NCBI RefSeq assembly: GCF_000525795.1
Contig: NZ_AOCG01000006.1
Location: 124,001-188,000, forward strand
Direction of reading: 5' to 3'
Origin: Listeria aquatica FSL S10-1188
GTDB lineage: Bacteria; Bacillota; Bacilli; Lactobacillales; Listeriaceae
DNA: 64,000 bases
Part shown: piece after piece, positions 26,865-36,521 of the stretch
Layout: every line of letters starts with the position of its first letter
Numbering within the stretch: the first letter of the stretch is position 1
The notes under the pieces: generated by a model
What the model saw: the letters and a program-made list of their open reading frames with translations, nothing else
Told to the model about the DNA's origin: nothing
The model's database searches: none
Made by a program: the position numbers and the translations under genes

Positions 26865-28142
26865 TTAAACACTCAATTTTTCTTGCTTAATCCTTGAAAT
26901 GTCGCCTAACGAATAATAGTGAACGCTCGAATTTGAATGTTCATAAACTTGCTTCGTATCTAACAAATAGCGTTGTTTCATGTGTGAAAAATCCGCTTCT
27001 GTTATTTGTTTAAATTCCGCGTGATCCGTTAAAATTAAAACTAAATCACTATTCCTAAGTGCATCAGATTTATTTTGCGTCAGCTGGTCTATTTGAACGT
27101 GTGGATCATAAACGCTAATTTCGTAATTTGTTGTTTCCTTTAAAAGTCGTAAAACCTCAATTGCTGGGCTTTCCCGTATGTCATCAATATTTCCTTTGTA
27201 TGCCAAGCCAAAAATCGTTATTTTTTTCCCACAAATGTTATCCATAAGTTGTTTAGTTTTCTGCACAATAAATGTTGGCATGTTACTATTGATAGCTCTT
27301 GCCGTTTGAATTAACTCCGTATTTTCTGGTGAAGCAGCCACAACAAAATACGGATCAACAGCAAGACAGTGCCCTCCAACTCCCGGACCCGGTTGGTGAA
27401 TATGCACACGCGGATGTTTGTTTGCCATCTCAATGACCTTTAGCACATCAATCTCAAGATCATCTCCAACCTTGACAAGTTCATTAGCGATCGCAATATT
27501 AATATCACGGTACGTATTTTCCATCAGCTTAGATAATTCCGCCTCAGAAGCTCCCGCCAAAATAAGTTCACCTTCGACAAACTTGCCATAAATTTCTTTT
27601 CCTTTTTCCGCGCAACGCTTTGTCACACCACCAATGATTCGATTATTTCTTCTTAGTTCCCACAAAATCTTTCCAGGAAGTACCCGCTCTGGGCAATGCA
27701 CTAAATAAATATCTTCCCCCACCACAAAACCATAGCTTTCGATCATAGGCTGGATGCGGTTTACTGTTGTTTTAGGAGGGATAGTAGATTCAATAATTAC
27801 GGTATTTCCTTTTTGTAAAAACGGTAGGATGGACTGAACAGCTTGATCTACATACTGAAAATCACAACTATGATACTTGTCATTTTGATTAGGTGTTGGA
27901 ACAGAAATAATAAAAACATCTGCTTGTTCTGGAGTAGTGGAAGCTCTGAATGTTCCGTCCGCTAAAACTTCTGCTAACAGTTCCGCAACTCCTGGCTCCT
28001 CAAGATGTACAATCCCTTGATTGAGCTGCGACACAATTTCAGATGAAATGTCTACTCCAACGACTTCTTCGCCGCTTTTAGCAAAACTAAGTGCTGTTGG
28101 AAGTCCAATATACCCAAGCCCAATCGTCATTAACTTACTCAT
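26865..28142 (-). CDS. wecC: UDP-N-acetyl-D-mannosamine dehydrogenase (WecC-like)
   Basis: 425 aa UDP-sugar 6-dehydrogenase, twice oxidising UDP-ManNAc to UDP-ManNAcA with NAD. The N-terminal GLGYIGLPTA Rossmann motif, SVPTPNQ and the catalytic GPGVGGHCLAVDPY (active-site Cys) are present. The length and motif pattern fit WecC better than UDP-glucose dehydrogenase, but the substrate is inferred. A matching 2-epimerase is not in the window. ATG 28142 overlaps the lipoprotein stop by 8 nt. Confidence 0.87.
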   Translation of the reverse strand: MSKLMTIGLGYIGLPTALSFAKSGEEVVGVDISSEIVSQLNQGIVHLEEPGVAELLAEVLADGTFRASTTPEQADVFIISVPTPNQNDKYHSCDFQYVDQAVQSILPFLQKGNTVIIESTIPPKTTVNRIQPMIESYGFVVGEDIYLVHCPERVLPGKILWELRRNNRIIGGVTKRCAEKGKEIYGKFVEGELILAGASEAELSKLMENTYRDINIAIANELVKVGDDLEIDVLKVIEMANKHPRVHIHQPGPGVGGHCLAVDPYFVVAASPENTELIQTARAINSNMPTFIVQKTKQLMDNICGKKITIFGLAYKGNIDDIRESPAIEVLRLLKETTNYEISVYDPHVQIDQLTQNKSDALRNSDLVLILTDHAEFKQITEADFSHMKQRYLLDTKQVYEHSNSSVHYYSLGDISRIKQEKLSV

Positions 28143-28607
28143 TTTCGTTGACGCTCCATTCCGCAAGTTCCTTCCCATTCGGTTTGTAAACTAACTTATC
28201 TGGTGCCTTATTTGTAGCAAAAGAGACCTTGCCTGATAGCTTTTCACCAGACTTTAGTTCATTTCCAAACGTTGCAAGTGAATCATCTAGCTTCACTTCT
28301 TTTTTATCCTTTGTCTTTAGTACGAAATCAATTGACCCTAGTCCTTTCTTTACGGAAGAAGCATTTTCTCCTTCAATCGTGAAAGTATATAGATTTTCTT
28401 TTTTCTTGCCTTCTACTTTTTCATTTTCTTCTTGTTTTTTAATCGTTATTTTCAGTCCATCAACGACTTGACTTTTATTTGCTAGATTTTTTTTCACTTG
28501 TTTTCTCTGTTTGATTTTTTTTGTTCTTTTTCAGCTGCATTATTCCCGGAGCAAGCTCCCAACAAGACAAGTAAAACAAGTGAAATGCTCATTACTAATT
28601 TTTTCAT
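28135..28607 (-). CDS. Small lipoprotein (frameshifted)
   Basis: About 156 aa after repair. The start at ATG 28607 gives a signal sequence ending in LLGAC, a lipobox with the lipidated Cys at position 19. A lysine/glutamate-rich linker follows and then a domain of about 110 residues that resembles DUF4352-like immunoglobulin-fold lipoproteins. The frame shifts around T8 28515-28522, and one other short run seems to be involved. Its stop overlaps the wecC start, so it appears to be co-translated with the polysaccharide genes. Its function is unknown. Confidence 0.7.
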
Positions 28608-28631
28608 ACTACACCTCAACTAGATAATTAG

Positions 28632-28667
28632 TTACCCACTAGAAAACGAGTGTTTTCTAGTGGGTAA
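28632..28667. terminator. Perfect 16-bp hairpin between surface-protein and lipoprotein genes
   Basis: 28632-28647 pairs perfectly with 28652-28667 across a 4-nt loop. The T tract (TATTTTTT) follows on the plus strand, not on the minus strand where the genes lie. It could still stop or attenuate transcription of the surface-protein gene, or protect its 3' end. Confidence 0.6.
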
Positions 28668-28673
28668 TATTTT

Positions 28674-30219
28674 TTAATTAATTACAGCCACACTTTTTTG
28701 ATCGAGCAAAGTGGTCAGTTCATTGTAAGCTGAGATTGTGACTACATCTCCAGCTTTGATTTTATTTGCACCAACATAGTACGAAAATCTGCCATTTTCA
28801 AAACTTCCGCCCCATGCTTGTTGAACGCCGTTTATAGACACGCGCGCCATTGTAATATCCCCTGTGTAAGCACCAGTGATTGTCACATTTCCAACAGAGT
28901 AAGAGTCAGGTGAAATCGTTCCTTGAGAGGTAGAACTTTTGACTGTTACGGTTTTATTGCCATCTAACAAACGATCATTTTTATCGTAAGCAGAAATTGT
29001 GACTACATCTCCTGCTTTAATTTTGTCAGCTCCAACGTAATACGAGAAGCTCCCATTCGAAAATGTTCCACCCCACGCTTGTGCTTTACCATTAATTGAG
29101 ATGCGAGCCTTTGCCACATCACCAGTATAGGTACCATTAATTTCTAGATCACCAACAGTAAACGCGTTTGGTGAAACTGTCCCTTGGGTCGTAGCAGAAC
29201 CACTAACCGTCACAGTTTTTTGATCCAATTGTTTGTCATTTTTATCATAAGCGGTTAGTACAACTGTATCTCCTGCTTTAATAGCACCAGAACCTACATA
29301 ATAAGAGAAACTTCCTCCACTAAATGAGCCACCCCATGACACGACTTTTCCATTTACTGTTAGACGAGCTTTTGCAACATCACCAGTATAGCTTCCTGTA
29401 ATGTTTGAATCATTGACTGCATAAGTTTTTGGTGAAATAGAACCTTGAGTAGCCCCACCATTTACAGTCACGGTTTTTTGATCCAATTGTTTGTCGTTTT
29501 TATCATAAGCGGTTAGCACAACTGTGTCTCCTGCTTTAATAGCGCCTGTACCTGTGTAGTATGAAAAGCTTCCATTAGCGAAGGTTCCACCCCACGATAC
29601 AACTTTTCCATTCACCGTTAGGCGAGCTCTTGCAACATCACCAGTATAGCTTCCTGTGATCGTTGAATTCCCAACAGTATAGCTATTCGGAGTGATTGTT
29701 CCGGCTGTTACAGCTCCATTCACTTTAACTGGTACTTTTTCCGTTAGACTTGTTTGTCCATCTTTTGTATAGCCCTCAATTGTGACAATATCTCCGGCTT
29801 TGATGACACTTGGATTGACATAGTAAGAGAATCCGCCATTCGCAAAAGAACCACCTTGGGACTGAAGAACCCCATTCACATAAAGTTTGGCAAACGCAAC
29901 ATCACCAGTATATGTTCCTGTGATAGTTGAACTTCCAACCGTATATGCAGCTGGAGTAATCGTTCCTTGTTGATTCCCAATTTTAACTGGTTTATCGTCT
30001 AACACTTTACCGTATGCGCTATATCCAATTAAACGAACATCGTCAGTAGCACTTGTGATCTTATCTTCTGCATAATAGGAGAAGCTTCCATCAGCACGAA
30101 CATCAACTTGAGGATATTTTTTCCCATTCACAACAAGCGCAACAGTTTTTACATCTCCTGTATAAGACCCTGTTACATTTTCTTGTCCTAATTGATAAGC
30201 CTTAGGAGTAACTGTTCCT
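28674..30219 (-). repeat. Six tandem ~255-bp repeats coding Ig-like modules
   Basis: Unit edges, from the GT(I/V)TP codons: about 29966-30219, 29704-29965, 29444-29703, 29184-29443, 28924-29183 and 28674-28923. The units at 29184-29443 and 29444-29703 are close to identical at the DNA level over long stretches, suggesting recent duplication. The others have diverged. Confidence 0.85.
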
Positions 30220-31165
30220 TTAATGTTTTCATCAGAAACAGTAACTTTACGTTCTACCTTTGTTTCATTCCGGTCGCTATCTGTCACCGTATAAGTTACA
30301 GTATATACACCCGGTTTATTGATATTAACATCTGAATTCACCACAATTTTGTTTGTAAGGTCCCCATCTTCTTTATCTGTTGCCTTAACTCCCGCAAGTG
30401 GGTCGAATGCTTCATTCACTTGGACAAGGGTGTCGCTAACGCCTGTAAGTGTCGGAAGACCACCAGTCCCAACAATGGCTTGCTTTTCAGCAGTATAGGC
30501 CTCTGCACCACGGTCACCAATTTGGATACTGATAAATCCATTGCTGTTCTCTCCGACTTTAACATGATAACCATTCCCAGTTTGTGAATCTGGAATAGGT
30601 ACTTTTAAGTCGTTGTAAAGCGATTTATAATCCAAGTTCATTTGGTAACTAACCGTTGATTGAGCTGGAATTGTGAGCGATTGATCAGCTTTCATACTCA
30701 AAATACCGGAGTCTTTATCATAAGTAAGGTTTTCTTTGCTAAATGAAATTGAACCTCCAAAAATGCCGAGACTTGTAATCTTCCCTGTTTGGTTAAGCGC
30801 ATCAAAAAGTGTCCCTTTTTCATATGCAGCTTCAATCAAAGCACGAAATTCAACAGGAATTTCTGTTGTCATATAAACATCCTCAGCTAGACCTGCTCCC
30901 CAAGCATTGATCCAAAAATCCAATCGCAAATTACCACCAACTTGCGTATCAAGATTAAGTGGAGTCACAGCCGCAGTTTCAAGCGTTGCATTTGTCCACA
31001 ATGCTAATGCACGTGGTGTAGGTTTTTGAGTAGTCTCTGATCCATTCGTTTCCGCAGCATTAGCCTGGAACGGAGCCCCCACTAAAAATTGGCTGGCTAC
31101 TGTTGCAACAGCGACCGCTGTCACTACTCCTTTTTTTTAAATTCTTACTTGATTTTTTTGTTCAT
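28674..31165 (-). CDS. Secreted Ig-like repeat protein (two frameshifts at the signal peptide)
   Basis: 829 aa after repair. The ATG at 31165 follows AAAGGAG. T7 31153-31159 and T8 31131-31138 each carry an extra base, and repairing both gives a basic n-region, a hydrophobic core and an ANA/AE signal cleavage site. After about 200 residues of unrecognised N-terminal domain comes a bacterial Ig domain (KEDGDLTNKI...PGVYTVTYTV, DUF5011-like), then six ~85-residue repeats like Pfam Big_15 (GTITPxxYTVG...TGDV...NGxFSYYV). There is no LPXTG, LysM, GW or SLH anchor, so it is either released or held non-covalently. It lies at the head of the exopolysaccharide locus. Confidence 0.82.
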
Positions 31166-31297
31166 GTCCGAATTCTCCTTTTCTTTTGAAATAGCTACAG
31201 TAAAGTAATCACAAATATTCCCTAAATAGCACGGCATCCCCCCTTAAATGGCCCACTTAGGTTTGTTTAATCATTATGCAAAATTTATTTGAAATTT

Positions 31298-31974
31298 TTA
31301 TTCAATCTTTCTAAACTCATCTTGCAATTGTCCATGGTTTAATTGGATATGCCCTTCAGCATCAAATTTGACAATTTTACTCCTAAAAAGCTCTTTCATA
31401 GTTTTTTTGGAAAAAAAGTCCGGTCAACATTGCTATACTCGAGTAAAAATTTATTTTCAATTCCAGCAGGCAAACGTTGCCACTCCCCCATACCTATTCC
31501 AATATTTTCACTCAATTCCATTAACGAAGAAATAATCTTTTTTCGTCTCCCTGAATAAGACAAACTAATAAGTCTTTTCATTAATTTTTCTTCCTGTATA
31601 TTCGTGTAATTAATTAAAAATTCGGAAAAAGATGGTCTTATTGATAGATAATTGAAGAAATATTCTTCTTCAATAAATGCTATGCTACTCCCCTTTTGAA
31701 CTTTAGCACACATTTGATTGGATGAATTACTATCCTCTAACCCTAAAATAGAATTTTCCACCAAGACATCTACTAAAAACTCACTGTTATCTTGCACTGC
31801 TTTTAAATAAATAAAGCACAACCCCTCAATTAAAAATGCCAGATAACCTTGTGACCGCAAATCCAATAACTCATCCTTGTCGTATCTTTTATAAACGACC
31901 TGAAAACGACTGACTTTATTCTCATCCAGTTCTTTAATCATCCCTTGTATAGAAACTCTTTGAGTCATCACCAT
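31298..31974 (-). CDS. Crp/Fnr-family-like transcriptional regulator (frameshifted)
   Basis: About 224 aa after repair. An N-terminal cyclic-nucleotide-binding-like beta domain is followed by a helical segment and a C-terminal winged helix (FLLEYSNVDRTxF... recognition region), the size and layout of Crp/Fnr/PrfA proteins. It starts at ATG 31974 behind AAAGGAGATGAGG. Runs T7 31402-31408 and A7 31411-31417 break the frame; the repaired protein ends at 31298. No Cys cluster for an Fe-S centre is seen. It probably regulates the surface-protein/exopolysaccharide genes downstream. Confidence 0.68.
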
Positions 31975-32037
31975 TTCCTCATCTCCTTTTCTATGCACAT
32001 TTATTCTAATAACAATCCACATGTAAATCTGCAACTA

Positions 32038-32220
32038 TTATTGCAAAAAAGCCGACATTTTTTGAACAATTTGTGTCGAAAATTGTACATTACCATTCAA
32101 AAAATATAAAAATTTGTTATAAAAATCTATAAAAATTAACTTTTCACCAACTTTTTTCGATAACTCCTCATTAACAATCCAAACGAAATCCTCCTTTTTC
32201 CATAAAAAACTTAAATCCAT
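32038..32220 (-). CDS. Possible small protein of 60 aa
   Basis: An open frame of 60 codons upstream of the Crp-like gene, rich in aromatic residues and lysine (starts MDLSFLWKKEDF). There is no clear Shine-Dalgarno and no family resemblance. It may be a remnant or simply leader sequence. Listed with low confidence. Confidence 0.2.
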   Translation of the reverse strand: MDLSFLWKKEDFVWIVNEELSKKVGEKLIFIDFYNKFLYFLNGNVQFSTQIVQKMSAFLQ

Positions 32221-32374
32221 CTAAAAAGATTCGTGTCAATCCTCTAGATGCATTTAAGCTCTTTTCTCCAAATTTTATTGTATCTTATGTAAAAATAACT
32301 ATAAACTGTCTATATGTTATTTTTTTTTGCTTATTAAAACTGCTTTTTGTCCAAATTATGACTTTTTTTTGCAC

Positions 32375-32417
32375 AAAAAAAAGCCCTTTAAGAGGTAACA
32401 TTTGTTTCCTCTTAAAG
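32375..32417 (-). terminator. Terminator after rpsA
   Basis: CTTTAAGAGG (32386-32395) pairs with 32408-32417, and on the minus strand is followed by GGGC and eight U (complement of 32375-32382). The gap 32221-32374 is very AT-rich and may hold the promoter of the regulator gene; I see nothing specific. Confidence 0.82.
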
Positions 32418-32436
32418 AACTTTCTTAAAAACAACT

Positions 32437-33591
32437 TTATTTATCATCGTTGTCGTTATTGATATTTTTCAGTTTATCACCAATTAAATCACCCATTTGG
32501 AAACCTGTGTTTTCTTCTGGAAGTTCATAATCATTTTCTTCTTGTGGTTCTTCTTGAAGTGCTTTGATGCTTAGCGATAGACGTTTTTCGTCTTCGTTCA
32601 CATCTAATACTTTCACTTCTACTTCTTGACCTTCTTCAAGAACTTCACCTGGTGTTCCGATATGCTTATGCGCAATTTGCGAAATATGAACTAACCCCTC
32701 TACGCCAGGGAACACTTCAACAAACGCTCCAAATGAAACAAGGCGCATCACTTTACCTTTTAACACAGCACCAACAGGAGCTTTTTCAGCAATGTTATCC
32801 CATGGTCCTGGTTGTGTTTCTTTAATTGAAAGTGAAATCCGTTCGTTTTCTGGATCTACTCCAATAACTTTCACTTTTACTTTTTCGCCTTCTGTTAAGA
32901 CATCGCTAGGAGTTCCAATGTGCTCATAAGAAATTTGGGAAATATGAACTAACCCGTCTACACCACCAAGGTCAACAAATGCACCAAAGCTTGCAAGTCG
33001 CTCAACTGTTCCTTCTAGAACGTCTCCTTCTTTAATTGTAGCAAGAAGTTCTTTTTTTCTTTTTCTTCTTTTTCAGCTTCAGCCACAGCTCGGTGACTCA
33101 AGATCACACGATTTTTTTTCTGGTTCAAATTCAACAACTTTAAATGCCAAAGTTTTTCCTTTATAATCAAAAAAATCTTCCACAAAGTGATCTTCTACAA
33201 GCGAAGCTGGTACAAAAGCTCGAACTCCGAGATCAACTACAAGACCACCTTTGACAACATCACTCACAATAGCATCAAAAACTTCGCCCGATTCAAATTT
33301 TTCTTTGATTTCATCAGAAGCTTTCAGCGCATCTACTTTGCGTTTAGAAAGAACAAGAACATCTTCTTCTACTTTTGTAACAACAAGATCAAGAGTATCT
33401 CCGACATTTACTACGTCAGAAGCTTTTTCTACATGTACATTGGATAGTTCGCTAATCGGCACAACCCCGTCCAATTTGCTGTCAGGAATTCCGACATATA
33501 CTTGTTTATCTTCCACGCTTGTAACTGTGCCGGTGACTTTGTCCCCTTCTTCAAAATTTCTAACTTCCACATCGTTTAATTCATCAGACAT
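32437..33591 (-). CDS. rpsA: Ribosomal protein S1 homologue, four S1 domains (frameshifted)
   Basis: About 383 aa after repair, the size of Firmicute YpfD/S1 (382 aa). Four S1 RNA-binding domains: GDKVTGTVTSVEDKQVYV, a second with VKGGLVVDLGVRAFVP, a third with FGAFVDLGGVDGLVHIS and a fourth with FGAFVEVFPGVEGLVHIS. The tail is acidic. The frame breaks at T8 33112-33119 and in the A-rich linker around 33052-33076. One base removed from each affected run restores a continuous protein. Role in translation is presumed from the family. Confidence 0.92.
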
Positions 33592-33597
33592 GCGTAG

Positions 33598-33623
33598 CCC
33601 TCCTTAATTCGTTTCTCGAATTA
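33598..33623 (-). promoter_or_regulatory. Hairpin abutting the rpsA Shine-Dalgarno
   Basis: On the minus strand TAATTCG, a 5-nt loop and CGAATTA (33605-33623) run directly into AAGGAGGG, the rpsA ribosome site (33598-33605). The last stem base is the first base of the ribosome site. The gap between cmk and rpsA (33592-33862) is unusually long and holds at least one more small stem-loop near 33645-33660. Confidence 0.45.
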
Positions 33624-33847
33624 GGACTTTCTGTAACCGCAAAAGAAGTACAGCTTCTAACAATCTTCATGACAAGGCACGTAGCAAATTCGTCATTACG
33701 GGAGTCCACCTACTCACTAAAAGGTATTCGTCAGATTGATTTTTTGCAAGAAAATCCTAAAAGATTTGATCTCTATATTAGAAAAAATCTCTCTTCTAAC
33801 ATCCTACAAAACAAGAGATTTGTCAAGTTTTTTTGCCAAATGAAATA

Positions 33848-33871
33848 GGCTTGTAAATTAGTTTACAAGCC
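33848..33871 (-). terminator. Hairpin at the cmk 3' end
   Basis: GGCTTGTAAA and TTTACAAGCC (10 bp, perfect) enclose TTAG and overlap the cmk stop codon. On the minus strand the flank is only moderately U-rich, so it may be a weak terminator or processing hairpin. Confidence 0.55.
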
Positions 33872-34554
33872 CTTTTCCCGCTGTTCAATTGTTTGATTTG
33901 CCAAATCAAGAATCTTAGTAGCTACTTCTTGAATAGACATACTCGTTGTATCCACAGTAATGGCATCGTCTGCTTTTTTTTAGTGGCGAATGTTTTCGTG
34001 TGTAGTCAAGATGATCACGATCTTCGATTTCTTTTTGAAGCTGCTCAAAGTCCACATCGTAGCCTTTTGCTTTATTTTCCTTATAGCGTCGTTCTGCGCG
34101 TTCCTTAACACTCGCGAGCAAGAAAATTTTCAGTTCAGCATTCGGAAGAACCGCTGTTCCAATATCTCGCCCGTCCATAACAACACCCCCAGCACTAGCG
34201 AAGGCTTGTTGCTTTTTCTGCAAGGCTTCGCGAACAAGTAGATGAGCAGAAACAACTGAAACATGATTGGTAATTTCATCTGTTCGAATAACATTTGTGA
34301 CGTTTTCGTCATCAATGAACACTTGTTGAATATCCCCCGGCTCAAAACGAATGGTTTTCTTTTGCAACAACTTCATAATGCCTGCTTCATCCTCGTAAGA
34401 AACGCCAGCCTGGAAAGCTAAATACGTAGCTGCCCGGTACATAGCGCCCGTATCAATATAAATAAATTGAAGTTTACTTGCTACAATTTTAGCTACCGTA
34501 CTTTTTCCAGCTGCTGCAGGGCCATCAATCGCAATACATATTTTTTTTCGTCAT
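33863..34554 (-). CDS. cmk: Cytidylate kinase (two frameshifts)
   Basis: 229 aa after repair. It phosphorylates CMP and dCMP. The P-loop GPAAAGKST is at residue 11 and the family-specific VVMDGRDIGT follows mid-protein. ATG 34554 is the true start; an extra base in T8 34541-34548 hides the P-loop. A second extra base in T8 33974-33981 breaks the C-terminus. The cmk-rpsA order is conserved across Firmicutes. Confidence 0.94.
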
Positions 34555-34576
34555 TTCAAATTTAATTCCCTTCTGT

Positions 34577-35539
34577 TCAATAAAAATTGGCTTGCGTCGC
34601 ACCTTTTTCTGAAGCTAGAAGCACCATTAAACGCATGCGCGCTTTTTTACTGTCATAATCTTTTCCCAGAATAACACCTTGATTAAAAAGATCAAACGTA
34701 CTACCCAAATAATCATAAGTTGTGTACACATTTCCTTCTTCAGCACTTGTTGTAATAACCACAGGAATTTGTTTTTGAAGCGCGCGTAAAATCCCCGGCA
34801 TCATTTTGGGAGCTACTTGTCCGCGCCCAACTCCTTCAAGTACGATACCATCCACACCTTTTTCAACTAGAGCATCAATCATGAAGCTATCCGCGTCTAA
34901 ATAACATTTCACGATTGCGACATCTGGAAGGGGTCGTTTAAGTTCGAAACAATCATGCATGACTGGTTTCTGATAAATAAAAACTTGGTCATTATCAATG
35001 ATTCCAAGATAACCAAAGCCAAAAGCACTAAATCCTTGGATATTGGATGCATGGACTTTTTTTACATAGCGTGCTGCAAAAATACGCTCATTAAACACAA
35101 CAACCGTTCCAGCCCCTCTTAGAAGCGATTCAGACGCAGTATGTATCGCATGACGAATATTGATAAAAGCATCCGTCCCCATTTCTTCAGGAGCTCTCTG
35201 TGAACCCGTCACAACAACAGGACGTTCATCTCGAATCGTCAAATCCAAAAAATAAGAAGTTTCTTCGAGTGAATCCGTACCATGGGTGACAACAATTCCG
35301 GCATATGATGAATCTGTAAAAATCTCTTCGATGGTTTTCTGAAGATCCACTAAGTGCTCTCTTGAAATATGCATGGATGGAAGCTGGAAAGTCGAAAAAA
35401 TATCTACTTCAATTTCATTAGGAAGTCCGCAAATCTGAACAAGCTCTTCGCCAGTTAATTCACCAGAAGCAAGCTTTCCAGAAGTCGTTTTTCGACTTGC
35501 GATCGTTCCACCAGTTGTGACGAGTGCTACTTTTGGCAT
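34577..35539 (-). CDS. ansA: L-asparaginase, type I-like
   Basis: 320 aa. It hydrolyses asparagine to aspartate and ammonia. The first catalytic Thr lies in TTGGTIAS and the second in VVTHGTDSLEE. There is no signal peptide, so it is cytoplasmic. ATG 35539 follows AAAAGGGGAGATG; upstream in-frame codons have no ribosome site. It lies between cmk and a LysM protein gene. Intact. Confidence 0.92.
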   Translation of the reverse strand: MPKVALVTTGGTIASRKTTSGKLASGELTGEELVQICGLPNEIEVDIFSTFQLPSMHISREHLVDLQKTIEEIFTDSSYAGIVVTHGTDSLEETSYFLDLTIRDERPVVVTGSQRAPEEMGTDAFINIRHAIHTASESLLRGAGTVVVFNERIFAARYVKKVHASNIQGFSAFGFGYLGIIDNDQVFIYQKPVMHDCFELKRPLPDVAIVKCYLDADSFMIDALVEKGVDGIVLEGVGRGQVAPKMMPGILRALQKQIPVVITTSAEEGNVYTTYDYLGSTFDLFNQGVILGKDYDSKKARMRLMVLLASEKGATQANFY

Positions 35540-35615
35540 TTCATCTCCCCTTTTCCACAAAAAGAACGAGCTTTTTCGGAAATCTCTCCCCGCCTTCCGC
35601 TCATTCTTTTCTTAC

Positions 35616-36388
35616 TTATTTAGGAATTTTAATTACAGTTCCAACCGGTACACTATCCGAAGAAAGTCCGTTTGCTTGCTTAATTTTTTGAACACCTTGT
35701 GTAGCATTCGAAGCGCCATATGCGTTAACCGCGATCCTGTAAAGCGTTTCTCCTGCTTGAACCGTATGGCTCGATGCCTGCGCTGCTTCCGCTTGTTTTT
35801 TCGCTTCTTCAGCTGCTTTTCTTTCTTGCTCCGCTTTTAGTGCGTTTTGACGTTCTTGTTCAGCACGTTCTGCAGCTGCTTGCTTGTCAGCCGCCGCTTT
35901 TTCTGCTGCAGCCTTTTCCGCTGCAGCTTGTTGCGCTGCTTGATCTTGCTTCGCTTTCTCATCCGCTTCAGCTTTTTCTTTCGCAGCCTTTTCCTTTTCT
36001 TCTTTTTCCTTCGTCGCTTTTTCCTTTGCAGCCTTTTCTTTAGCCGCTTTTTTCTTTTTGCTGCTTTTTCCTTCGCTTCTTGTTTTGCTTTCGTATTGTT
36101 ATCAACAGAAACGCTACTTTCTTCTTTCACAGCATTGTCAGGTTGTCCCGAATTTTGAACGGCTACAAATACGATAACCACAACAATTGGAATGAGTAGA
36201 AAGAAAATAATTAAGACGTTTAGAAGTGGATAACGAAAAATTCCTGTTTTCTTTGCTTTTCTACTATCAGACCGCGAAAGCATCGGCGGTTCATCATTAA
36301 ACTCATCCTCCGAGTTATTATAAAAATCATGATCATAATCATCAGACGGCGTATATTCTTTTTCATCATTGCGCCTTTTCCTTGCCAT
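35616..36388 (-). CDS. LysM-domain membrane protein, YpbE-like (frameshifted)
   Basis: About 256 aa after repair. A charged cytoplasmic N-terminus of ~70 residues is followed by one membrane helix (LLNVLIIFFLLIPIVVVIV), a long lysine/alanine/glutamate-rich helical linker and a C-terminal LysM (SHTVQAGETLYRIAVNAYG...PVGTVIKIPK), placing the LysM outside at the wall. It starts at ATG 36388 behind AAGGAGG. The frame is lost around 36048-36060 in adjoining A5/A6 runs; removing one base from each restores an AAKEK-type repeat and the LysM. Confidence 0.85.
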
Positions 36389-36521
36389 GCATAAATCCTC
36401 CTTAAAACAAAACTCTTTCCTCATTCTGGATTTTAAATAAAATTTGACATATCTCTGTAACAATTATAACCGCAAACCCGATCTCGAACAACAATTAGGA
36501 TAAGAAATATTGAAAAAAAAC

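Noticed and set aside
28674..30219. Tandem DNA repeats considered as a CRISPR array
   Set aside because: Units are ~255 bp, in frame, and code Ig-like modules; there are no short repeats with unique spacers anywhere in the window.
32394..32409. PrfA-box-like sequence (TAACATTTGTTT) near the Crp/Fnr-like regulator
   Set aside because: It lies in the loop of the rpsA terminator, misses outer positions of the TTAACANNTGTTAA consensus, and is on the wrong side of the gene to control it.
35774..36158. Long leucine/phenylalanine-rich open frames on the plus strand
   Set aside because: They are the antisense of the lysine/alanine/glutamate-rich linker in the LysM protein. No ribosome site; low-complexity shadow.
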